A stretch of 6,095 bases of DNA from assembly GCA_023398855.1 (NCBI GenBank), contig JAEWRS010000525.1:1-6095 (forward strand). Reading direction: 5' to 3'. The notes beneath the pieces were generated by a model that made no database searches, was not told the origin of the DNA, and saw only the letters and a program-made list of their open reading frames with translations. Numbering within the stretch: position 1 is the stretch's first letter; each line of letters starts with the position of its first letter. The stretch is from Bacillota bacterium (GTDB lineage: Bacteria > Bacillota > Clostridia > Lachnospirales > Lachnospiraceae). The position numbers and the translations under genes were made by a program. Below are positions 1 to 5,633 of the stretch, in pieces.

Positions 1-800
1 GTACTGACTCCCAGAGGATTAATGAATCCCTGTATCAAAAGTTTACCAATGGGCTGGCAGGATTGCTGCAGGGCCGTGACAGCCCCATGCTTTACCGTTA
101 GCTTTAAAAGCTCCCGGTCCATGGAAAAATCCTTTGGCTCAAGCCTGAGCAGCGGTACCTTTCTGTATATGTAAAAAATGCACAAAAATGCAGAAACTCC
201 CTCAGCGATCACAGTAGAAAGGGCCGCTCCAAAAACCCCCATATGGAATCCTGCCACAAATACAAGATCCAGGACCGCATTTAAAACAGAAGCCACAGCC
301 AGGAAACGGACCGGGGTTCTTGAATCTCCCACACTCCGGAGGGCGGAAGCCACTCCATTGTAGAAAAATGTAAAAGGCATTCCTATGAGTATCAGTCTTA
401 AATAAACCGTCGAATCCTCAATTATCTCCTCAGGCACCAAGAGAAGTCTTATAACTGCTCCGGAAAAAAACAATCCCAGAATCACTATTGCTAAAGAAAA
501 ATAGCAGCCAAACAAAAGAGTGGTGGCCACTTCCTTTTTTAATTTATCGTGGTTTCCACTGCCAAAGAATTCACTCATCAGCACCGAAGCTCCAATACAG
601 ATACCGGTGATCCCAAGAATCATGATGTTCATGACCGGGCCTGCTGTTCCTACTGCTGCCAGTGCTTCTTCACCTGCAAACCGGCCTACCACAATAGAAT
701 CTACAGCATTATAGGTAAGCTGGAACAAATTCCCCAGAACCAGAGGGATAGAAAACCGTATCAGCTGAGAGGAAATAGTTCCTTTTGTCATGTCCCTCAT
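1..800 (-). CDS. MATE family multidrug/cation efflux transporter, C-terminal part outside the window
   Basis: About 266 N-terminal residues of a MATE (multidrug and toxic compound extrusion) antiporter, an inner-membrane protein that exports drugs or metabolites using a Na+ or H+ gradient. The start MRDMTKG followed by a hydrophobic helix (FSIPLVLGNLFQLTYN) and AVDSIVVGRFAGEEALAAVG is the typical clostridial MATE N-terminus. The signature ASALRSVGDSRTPV lies near residues 155-168, and several further hydrophobic segments are visible. The last visible part (ALQQSCQPIGKLLIQGFINP) resembles the start of the second six-helix half. The first ATG at 800 is preferred over the in-frame ATG at 791 because a GGGGG run lies four bases upstream, the MRDMTKG opening is family-like, and an in-frame TAA upstream bounds the ORF. 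It begins 24 nt after the greA stop, so the two are probably cotranscribed. Family seen in sequence; substrate unknown. Confidence 0.93.
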   Translation of the reverse strand, partial: MRDMTKGTISSQLIRFSIPLVLGNLFQLTYNAVDSIVVGRFAGEEALAAVGTAGPVMNIMILGITGICIGASVLMSEFFGSGNHDKLKKEVATTLLFGCYFSLAIVILGLFFSGAVIRLLLVPEEIIEDSTVYLRLILIGMPFTFFYNGVASALRSVGDSRTPVRFLAVASVLNAVLDLVFVAGFHMGVFGAALSTVIAEGVSAFLCIFYIYRKVPLLRLEPKDFSMDRELLKLTVKHGAVTALQQSCQPIGKLLIQGFINPLGVS

Positions 801-824
801 ATTTCCCCCAGCCCCTTTGGCCGT

Positions 825-1328
825 TTAATAGCCTCTAAGGTTATCACTGCCGTCATCCTTTGTATTTTCCAAACGTTTTACTACCACATAGTAACCTGTC
901 TTTTCATTGACTCTCACAAATACCCGGTCCCCCACCCTGTGGCCCATAATGGCACTTCCCAAAGGAGAATCCGAGCTGATCAGACCTTTCATGGAATTTC
1001 CCCTGACAGTGGTCACAAGCTTATAGGTCTCCTCCTCCTCATCATCCTCAAAATACAAATCCACCGTATTATAAAGGCCAATTTCATCGTCTTGGGATTC
1101 ATCAGATATTACCTGAGCCGTCTTTATCATCTTCTCCAAGTAACGGATTCTGCCTTCATTCTGGTTTTTGTCCTTTTTTGCCGCATGATATTCAAAGTTT
1201 TCACTTAAATCTCCATGAGCTCGTGCCTCTTTTACTGCTTCCAGGGCTTCCTTTCTGACCACCAGCTTCCGGTATTCTATTTCCTCCTGCATCTTCTTAA
1301 TATCATTTTCCGTCAATTTGTCAAACAC
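825..1328 (-). CDS. greA: GreA/GreB-family transcription elongation factor
   Basis: A 167-residue Gre factor. Such proteins enter the RNA polymerase secondary channel and stimulate cleavage of the 3' end of backtracked transcripts. Residues 1-75 form the expected helical hairpin; its tip carries GDLSENFEYHAAK (39-51), with the two acidic catalytic-tip residues D40 and E43. Residues about 85-152 form the FKBP-like C-terminal domain with SPLGSAIMGHRVGD (121-134) and a short acidic strand segment (FEDDEEEE). The C-terminus is slightly longer than in canonical GreA, with a charged tail after residue 153. The start is GTG: AAAGGAGG sits seven bases upstream, and MFDKLTENDIKKMQEEI-type openings are normal for the family. 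No in-frame ATG lies in the 84 nt before it. It may be a second Gre paralogue rather than the housekeeping GreA; the window cannot decide. It lies 79 nt after the zinc-ribbon gene and 24 nt before the MATE gene. Confidence 0.93.
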   Translation of the reverse strand: MFDKLTENDIKKMQEEIEYRKLVVRKEALEAVKEARAHGDLSENFEYHAAKKDKNQNEGRIRYLEKMIKTAQVISDESQDDEIGLYNTVDLYFEDDEEEETYKLVTTVRGNSMKGLISSDSPLGSAIMGHRVGDRVFVRVNEKTGYYVVVKRLENTKDDGSDNLRGY

Positions 1329-1407
1329 GCTGCCTCCTCCTTTCTTCTCCTTGGCAAGCCGTCTGCCAATATGGGAGGCGGCATGAACCAGACCTGTTAC
1401 CTTTTTA

Positions 1408-2388
1408 TCATTCCTTTTTTTGGGCGATCACTTCAATACGCCCGGAGGCAGTCCCAACATGGCGGTATGAACGGATGATAAGTCCGCATTTTTCTGCCAG
1501 AGCATCGATACCCGCATCCGTTAAGCAGACATCCGCTGTCTCACCTTTCCACATGGAAGCTCCCTTTTGCTTCAGATTTTTAATAGATTTATCCAGATCA
1601 GGCCCGTCAAACCAGAGAATACCATCAGCCGCCAGATACTCAGCCGCTCTGGTCAGGACCAGCTTCATATCCTGGGTGCGTAAGATCCTGTCAATGAGTA
1701 CGATCCGGTATGTTTCTTTTTCTTCTTTCCTGCCTCCGGCATATTCCAAAGGCATGGCATGAGGTTCATATCCTGCCCTTCTGGCTTCCTTATATAACTG
1801 GCTTTTCTCTTCACCGATAAACAGCATGGTTCCTTGTGCCTCAAATACACCGATATCAGCTAAAAGCCGTTCACATCTTATCTTAGTACGGCGGAAATCT
1901 TTCATCTTTCCAGAAAGCCCCCGCTCTTCCTTTGCAAGATAATAATTTCCGCAATCCCTGCACTTCATAAAGACGCGGACCGGCTCCAATACATATTGAT
2001 CCGTTTCCTCGTCCTCCATATAAAATACCGCTCCATAATGAGGAGCACCTTTCCCTGAACAGATGGGACACAACTCTATTTCCGCCGTCATCAGGTTCCG
2101 AAGCTCTTTTAAGGCTGCAAAATACCAGCGATACAGCCTGCTTTTAAATTCCTGATCAAAAACAAACAGCCAGTTCCTTATAACTTCTGCCATCCATTTG
2201 GTTTCATGGATCACAGCTTTATCTGCCTTAAATCCTCTGAAATTCTCTTCCAAAGTAAGAAGCCCTGTGACAGCATCCTCTTTCAGCCGTTCATTTTTTT
2301 CAAAGGTCATAAGGTGTTCAATTCCTTCTACAACACTGCTGCATAAATTGACCATTACTACCAGCTGATTCATTCTGCCCGTTGCCAT
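1408..2388 (-). CDS. Unrecognised zinc-ribbon protein with degenerate methyltransferase-like C-terminal domain
   Basis: A 326-residue protein I do not recognise. Residues 1-100 are helical and charged. Residues 107-146 hold two CxxC knuckles, CPIC (107-110) and CRDC (143-146), separated by a 32-residue insert rich in beta-type residues, consistent with a structural zinc ribbon. From about residue 185 the pattern resembles a class I methyltransferase or Rossmann fold: strand TMLFIGEE, strand YRIVLIDRI, strand GILWFDGPD, and a final strand pair ending IEVIAQKKE. The glycine-rich SAM loop (GxGxG) is not present, so it may be a non-catalytic relative; this is inference. Start chosen at 2388: AAAGGA lies seven bases upstream, while the longer in-frame ATG at 2424 would sit almost at the predicted transcription start without a ribosome site. 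First gene of the probable operon with greA and the MATE gene. An A7 run lies near its 3' end. Confidence 0.82.
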   Translation of the reverse strand: MATGRMNQLVVMVNLCSSVVEGIEHLMTFEKNERLKEDAVTGLLTLEENFRGFKADKAVIHETKWMAEVIRNWLFVFDQEFKSRLYRWYFAALKELRNLMTAEIELCPICSGKGAPHYGAVFYMEDEETDQYVLEPVRVFMKCRDCGNYYLAKEERGLSGKMKDFRRTKIRCERLLADIGVFEAQGTMLFIGEEKSQLYKEARRAGYEPHAMPLEYAGGRKEEKETYRIVLIDRILRTQDMKLVLTRAAEYLAADGILWFDGPDLDKSIKNLKQKGASMWKGETADVCLTDAGIDALAEKCGLIIRSYRHVGTASGRIEVIAQKKE

Positions 2389-2395
2389 AACCATT

Positions 2396-2401
2396 TCCTT
2401 T
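2396..2401 (-). promoter_or_regulatory. Shine-Dalgarno site that decides the start of the zinc-ribbon gene
   Basis: AAAGGA on the minus strand with a seven-base spacer to the ATG at 2388. The ATG at 2394 would leave it only one base away, and the ATG at 2424 lies upstream of it, so this site points to 2388 as the true start. Confidence 0.7.
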
Positions 2402-2432
2402 CTTTCAGTTCCCTGTCCACACATGCTCTTTT

Positions 2433-2462
2433 ATTTTAGCATTTTTAGGGGGGGAAAAGCAA
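2433..2462 (-). promoter_or_regulatory. Sigma-A-type promoter for the zinc-ribbon/greA/MATE operon
   Basis: Minus strand: TTGCTT (2462-2457), an 18-base spacer, then TAAAAT (2438-2433) preceded by TG plus one base, an extended -10. A C7 tract lies in the spacer. Transcription would start near 2426, about 38 bases before the chosen ATG. It follows directly after the hydrogenase terminator, as expected for a new transcription unit. Confidence 0.65.
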
Positions 2463-2501
2463 GACGCAATCGCCCCTTATCCTCATTTCAGAAGGAATAA
2501 C

Positions 2502-2551
2502 AAAAAATCAGCACATGAGAACCTCTTATTCCGGTTCTCATGTGCTGATTT
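2502..2551 (-). terminator. Intrinsic terminator of the hydrogenase gene
   Basis: Perfect 19-bp inverted repeat: 2551-2533 pairs with 2523-2505, with a nine-base loop. On the minus strand it runs directly into six T residues (2507-2502, partly inside the stem base). It lies 36 bases after the hydrogenase stop codon. The opposite side has only three T residues, so it is read mainly as a minus-strand terminator. A weaker 7-bp hairpin with one bulge (2561-2578) precedes it. Confidence 0.93.
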
Positions 2552-2587
2552 CACTTAAATGGTATAAAGCTTATAACCCAATCTGCC

Positions 2588-3832
2588 TTAAGTAATATTT
2601 CTGCTGAACAGATCCGTTTCCTCCAACAGGCTTTCAATGCTGTCTAGATTCAATCGGTGCAGCAGCTCAATTACATATGGATTTTCTGCGGGATGATTAT
2701 AGGTCGCCATTTCTCCATAATCATTGACCAGCTCTGTCCCCTGTTCCACTCCTAATATAGATCTTGGTCCTCCCACACAGCCGCCTACACAGCCCATGCC
2801 TTCATAAAAGTTTGCCTCAATCTTCCCGTCCATGATATCCTGGATCATCCTCCTGCACGCTGGCACTCCATCGGCCTGTTTGGTGCGGATTTCCGTCTTT
2901 TTATTCGGGTTAATGGCTCTTACCGTATTCTCCACCGCTTCGCTGACCCCACCCTTTCTGGCGTAAATCCTTCCGGCCTTTGAGGAGTGATCCTTTTCGC
3001 TTTCTTCCATAACTGCCGGATCAATGCCCAGAGCGTCAAATATATTCTTTACCTCCTGAAAGGTGAGTACAAAATCAACATCGCCGACCAGATCCTTTTC
3101 CCGAGCTTCCGCCTTTTTAGCAAGACATGGTCCGATAAACACGGTAAGGGCATCCGGGTGCAAAGCCTTTACCACTCTTGCACAGGCAACCATAGGAGAG
3201 ACAGAGCCAGGGACATGAGGAATCAGCTGGTGATACACCTTGCGGATCATGCCGATCCACATGGGGCAGCAGCAGCTTGTCAGCTGATAATCATTGATAT
3301 CGTTAATATTCTTATCAAACTCAAGCGCCTCTTTTAATGTCAGGATGTCTGCAAACAGGGCAACCTCCAGCATTCCGTCAAACCCCACCGCTTTTAAGGC
3401 CGTTCTCAGCCTTCCAGGAGTCACTTTCTTTGAAAACTGACCTAAAAATGCGGGAGCTATCATTGCATATACCAGTCCCTTAGAGCTTTTGACCGCTTTT
3501 AAAGCCGGTATAATATCCGTGCTGGCCGTCAGCTTTTCCGGGGCACAGCCTTCAATGCACTTTTCACAGCCCAGACATAACTCAGGATCAACGGTGATCC
3601 CATCCGTTTCGATTCTCATAGCTCCGAAAGGACATCGCTTTAAACACTCCTCCCTGTCCTCCTTGGAACAGGTACAGGTCCCAGTGCGGATTACCACCGG
3701 ATGCTTTTGTGGATTTAAAAGACAATCCAGATGATGAGGATCATATGAGATTTCCAGATCCTGCTCCGGATCTGATTGATTATCTAATACGGATTTCACC
3801 ATACTTTCATACAACTGCTTAAATGTCTGCAT
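2588..3832 (-). CDS. [FeFe] hydrogenase with N-terminal 2[4Fe-4S] ferredoxin domain (group-B-like)
   Basis: A 414-residue iron-only hydrogenase that interconverts protons plus electrons and H2, probably with ferredoxin, in the cytoplasm. Residues 50-100 form a two-cluster ferredoxin domain: C53, C55, C63, C67 (CxCx7CxxxCP) and C86, C89, C92, C96 (CxxCxxCxxxC). The H-cluster domain shows all three signature loops: L1 TSCCCPMW (185-192), L2 GPCLAKKAE (234-242) and L3 EGMGCVGGCVGGP (344-356). Compared with the classical TSCCPGW, MPCxxKxxE and ExMACxxGCxxGGGQP, L1 carries an extra cysteine, L2 has Gly for Met, and L3 has MGC and lacks the GGGQP ending. These changes fit the group B/M2-type enzymes as I recall them, not the classical bifurcating or CpI-type enzymes. 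The start at 3832 has GGAGG six bases upstream. It has its own promoter region and a strong terminator, so it may be monocistronic. No maturase genes (hydEFG) are in the window. Confidence 0.92.
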   Translation of the reverse strand: MQTFKQLYESMVKSVLDNQSDPEQDLEISYDPHHLDCLLNPQKHPVVIRTGTCTCSKEDREECLKRCPFGAMRIETDGITVDPELCLGCEKCIEGCAPEKLTASTDIIPALKAVKSSKGLVYAMIAPAFLGQFSKKVTPGRLRTALKAVGFDGMLEVALFADILTLKEALEFDKNINDINDYQLTSCCCPMWIGMIRKVYHQLIPHVPGSVSPMVACARVVKALHPDALTVFIGPCLAKKAEAREKDLVGDVDFVLTFQEVKNIFDALGIDPAVMEESEKDHSSKAGRIYARKGGVSEAVENTVRAINPNKKTEIRTKQADGVPACRRMIQDIMDGKIEANFYEGMGCVGGCVGGPRSILGVEQGTELVNDYGEMATYNHPAENPYVIELLHRLNLDSIESLLEETDLFSRNIT

Positions 3833-3901
3833 AAGATACCTCCCGCATGTATGCTTAATTTTTTCTTTGTGGTGCTGTGATACTCATAGAACCAGGTAAT
3901 T

Positions 3902-3919
3902 TTATAACAGCTATTATAA
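3902..3919. repeat. 18-bp near-perfect palindrome, candidate operator of the hydrogenase gene
   Basis: TTATAACAGCTATTATAA reads the same on the other strand except at one symmetric pair of positions, with a central AGCT. It covers the candidate -10 box (3913-3918) and the expected transcription start, about 70 bases upstream of the hydrogenase ATG. That is where a repressor dimer would block initiation. The regulator is unknown; it does not match the Rex site as I know it. Confidence 0.45.
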
Positions 3920-3941
3920 TACTTTTTCTCCATCCTTACCA
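3913..3941 (-). promoter_or_regulatory. Candidate hydrogenase promoter
   Basis: Minus strand: a consensus TATAAT (3918-3913), with a poor -35 (TGGTAA, 3941-3936) at 17 bases. The weak -35 suggests need for an activator or a low basal rate. A second TATAAT lies upstream at 3970-3965 with no clear -35. The 195-base spacer between aspS and the hydrogenase holds no other gene, and I see no strong terminator after aspS. Confidence 0.5.
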
Positions 3942-3964
3942 TATCATTCATAGAATAAATGATA
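3942..3964. repeat. 7-bp inverted repeat with 9-base spacer upstream of the hydrogenase
   Basis: TATCATT and AATGATA flank nine AT-rich bases. The repeat sits just downstream of the upstream TATAAT (3970-3965) and just upstream of the candidate -35 box (3941-3936) of the lower promoter, so it could be a second protein site. The region is AT-rich and short repeats arise by chance here, so this is weak. Confidence 0.25.
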
Positions 3965-4027
3965 ATTATACCCACTAATGGAAGAGATTCTTACCGGCAT
4001 TCCTTTGAGGGATTACTTTTCATAATC

Positions 4028-5353
4028 TTATGGCGTCAGCCTGTTGATATCTCTGGGAAACAGGGTGGACAACCTTACGTTTTCCTGTCCCAGCAGTCTG
4101 CTGGTAAAACGTTCCAGACCCAATCCAAGCCCTCCATGAGGCGGCATTCCATATTTATGCATCATAAGATACGTTTCAAACAGCTCCACATTCATTCCTC
4201 TGGATTTCATTTTCTCGGTCTGTTCTTTATATTTATGGATCCTTTGGCCTCCTGTGGTTATTTCCAACCCCCGGAACAGAAGGTCAAAGCTTAAGGTCTC
4301 CTCTTTGTTCTCCTGGCTGTCCATGGCATAAAAAGGCCTTTTGAGGCTTGGGTAATGGGTCACAAACACAAACTCACTTCCTGTATTCCGCTTTATCAGC
4401 TGAAAAAGCAGTTTTTCTTCTTCCGGCTCAAAATCGTTAAAATCCTTGATGGGCCTGTTATATTCCTTTGAAATCAGTTCTTTTGCTTCTTTAAATTTAA
4501 TTACTGGGATCTCTTTTATTACCGGAATATCTACCTTTAACAGACCTATTTCATTGACATATTCTTTATTCAAATATTCCATTACATACCTAAGCATCAT
4601 GGTTTCCATCTCCATAATGTCTTCAAAGCTGCGAATAAAGCCCATTTCAAAATCCACGCTGATATATTCATTTAAATGCCTGGATGTATCATGCTTTTCC
4701 GCCCGGAATACCGGAGCAATCTCAAACACCCTTTCATAAACGCCTGCCATCATCTGTTTATAGAACTGTGGGCTTTGTGCTAAATATGCCTCCCTGCCAA
4801 AATAATCAAGACAAAAGATATTTGCCCCCCCTTCCGCACCTGCATAAACAATTTTGGGAGTATGGATCTCCGTAAACCTTTCCTGCTTGAAAAACTCACG
4901 TACCCCACAGGTGATTCCTTCCTGCAATTTAAAGATAGCCCGCTCTTTTTCATTCCGCAGGGTGATTGGCCTGAAATTAAGCAAAGTTTCCATGGAGGCA
5001 TCAATATATTTGTTATTGATAACAACAGGACATGGTTCTTCCGGCCCTGATAAAACCTCTGCATCTATTATCAGCAGGTCATAACCCATCTTTGATCTCT
5101 CTTCCGCCTTAACATGGGCAGTTATGATTACACTGCTTTCTTCCTTTAATTCTTCAAGAGAAAATCTTGAAATCTCGTCTGAGTAAACACACTGGACCAC
5201 GCTTCTTTTTGTTCTTAATAACACAAAAGCAAAATCGCTCATTTTTCTGATTTTATAAATACTGCCGTGTATACGGACATTTTCACCGATATGGCTTCCT
5301 AACTCCTCTGCCTCTACCGTTACTTTTTTTATGGCTCCAACAATACATTTCAT
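4028..5353 (-). CDS. aspS: Aspartyl-tRNA synthetase, archaeal/eukaryotic type
   Basis: A 441-residue class IIb synthetase that activates aspartate with ATP and charges tRNA(Asp), possibly also tRNA(Asn). Residues about 22-105 are the OB-fold anticodon-binding domain. The catalytic core follows, with FRPITLRNEKERA (127-139), GAEGGANIF (172-180), the aspartate/ATP region LAQSPQFYKQMM (191-202), motif 2 APVFRAEKHDTSRHLNE (213-229, R217 and E219) and motif 3 GGLGLGLERF (407-416, R415). It ends LFPRDINRLTP, a normal family terminus. The length and absence of the large GAD insert separate it from the roughly 590-residue bacterial AspRS. It differs from AsnRS by the GAEGGA and QSPQ-type signatures. 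AGGAGG lies eight bases before the ATG. The gene is preceded by a leader with an Asp-rich peptide and a terminator, implying control by Asp-tRNA supply. At positions said to govern tRNA(Asn) recognition it has Y33 and K88 by my hand alignment. Confidence 0.93.
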   Translation of the reverse strand: MKCIVGAIKKVTVEAEELGSHIGENVRIHGSIYKIRKMSDFAFVLLRTKRSVVQCVYSDEISRFSLEELKEESSVIITAHVKAEERSKMGYDLLIIDAEVLSGPEEPCPVVINNKYIDASMETLLNFRPITLRNEKERAIFKLQEGITCGVREFFKQERFTEIHTPKIVYAGAEGGANIFCLDYFGREAYLAQSPQFYKQMMAGVYERVFEIAPVFRAEKHDTSRHLNEYISVDFEMGFIRSFEDIMEMETMMLRYVMEYLNKEYVNEIGLLKVDIPVIKEIPVIKFKEAKELISKEYNRPIKDFNDFEPEEEKLLFQLIKRNTGSEFVFVTHYPSLKRPFYAMDSQENKEETLSFDLLFRGLEITTGGQRIHKYKEQTEKMKSRGMNVELFETYLMMHKYGMPPHGGLGLGLERFTSRLLGQENVRLSTLFPRDINRLTP

Positions 5354-5356
5354 GAT

Positions 5357-5434
5357 CTATTCCTCCTGGATTATAATTATTTTGATTTTCTTGGGATTCC
5401 ACATATCCATGAGGACATTATCAATATGTCCCAT
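5357..5434 (-). CDS. Possible 25-codon small ORF overlapping the aspS ribosome site
   Basis: An ATG at 5434 opens 25 codons, beginning MGHIDNVLMDMWNPKK and ending QEE, then TAG three bases before the aspS ATG; its last codons are the aspS Shine-Dalgarno. A weak AAAGG lies ten bases upstream of its start, in the loop of the 5465-5431 hairpin, while the ATG is in the stem. If translated, it would couple to aspS. Codon content looks protein-like, but the ORF is short and could be chance. Confidence 0.3.
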   Translation of the reverse strand: MGHIDNVLMDMWNPKKIKIIIIQEE

Positions 5435-5465
5435 ACGATCACAACCTTTCTTTTTCCTCGTATGG

Positions 5466-5512
5466 AAAAAAAACAGAACCACACGAGTAAATTTAATTTA
5501 CCAATGTGGTCC
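5466..5512 (-). terminator. Intrinsic terminator in the aspS leader (attenuator)
   Basis: Minus strand: GGACCACA (5512-5505) pairs with TGTGGTTC (5483-5476). It continues through a wobble, one mismatch and another wobble into GTAAAT (5501-5496) paired with ATTTAC (5492-5487), loop TAA. Two bases later comes a run of eight T (5473-5466). It lies about 110 bases upstream of aspS and about 145 bases after the promoter start, the position of an attenuator and not of a terminator for the upstream peptidase gene, which ended more than 200 bases earlier. Confidence 0.88.
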
Positions 5513-5534
5513 GCAAATGATTTATCCACACAGG
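5501..5534 (-). promoter_or_regulatory. Candidate antiterminator hairpin
   Basis: CCTGTGTGG (5534-5526) can pair with CCACATTGG (5509-5501): eight pairs, one of them a wobble, and one T-T mismatch, with a 16-base loop. It uses the same CCACA that forms the 5' arm of the terminator, so the two structures exclude each other. Pairing was worked out by hand; energies were not computed. Confidence 0.55.
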
Positions 5535-5547
5535 CACAACGCGTTAA

Positions 5548-5583
5548 GCGCTCGCACCTATGATTCATCACAGATACAAGCGC
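5548..5583 (-). promoter_or_regulatory. 16-bp hairpin starting at the leader-peptide stop codon
   Basis: GCGCTTGTATCTGTGA (5583-5568) pairs fully, four wobbles included, with the segment 5563-5548, closing a TGAA loop. Its first base is the G of the leader peptide TAG, so a ribosome at the stop would cover most of the 5' arm. Its 3' arm (GGTGCGAGCG, 5558-5549) can instead pair with CGCGTTGTGCC (5543-5533), ten pairs with one bulge. That would use the CC needed by the antiterminator. Confidence 0.75.
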
Positions 5584-5633
5584 TATTGATCGTCGTCCCT
5601 ATGCAGTTTTTTTAACTGTTGCAATTGATTCAT
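5583..5633 (-). CDS. Asp-rich leader peptide of aspS (attenuation peptide)
   Basis: A 16-codon ORF encoding MNQLQQLKKLHRDDDQ. The Asp triplet is GAC GAC GAT, followed by one Gln codon and TAG. GGAGG (5646-5642) lies eight bases before the ATG, and the predicted transcript start (about 5656) is only ten bases before that, the compact layout of known attenuation leaders such as trpL. Three tandem Asp codons at the end of a short peptide, ahead of a hairpin, a terminator and an aspartyl-tRNA synthetase gene, indicate that ribosome stalling at Asp codons senses charged tRNA(Asp). The reading frame, ribosome site and codons are seen directly; the regulatory role is inferred from the established trp/his/thr attenuation logic. 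It is too short for ordinary gene callers. Confidence 0.8.
   Translation of the reverse strand: MNQLQQLKKLHRDDDQ

Noticed and set aside
549..1208. A 219-codon plus-strand ORF opposite the MATE and greA genes
   Set aside because: It lies antisense to two well-supported genes, matches no family I recognise and has no ribosome site; it is a shadow of the coding strand.
1351..1369. Short inverted repeat TTGGCA/TGCCAA just upstream of the greA ribosome site
   Set aside because: Only six pairs with a seven-base loop, no T run and no overlap with the ribosome site; too weak to call a terminator or switch.
2388..2424. Longer start (ATG at 2424) for the zinc-ribbon protein
   Set aside because: The predicted transcription start is about 2426, leaving no room for a ribosome site; the ATG at 2388 has a good one.
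5377..5571. A 64-codon minus-strand ORF across the aspS leader
   Set aside because: It runs through the hairpins and the terminator in a different frame from the leader peptide, is cysteine- and tryptophan-rich without family likeness, and has no ribosome site.
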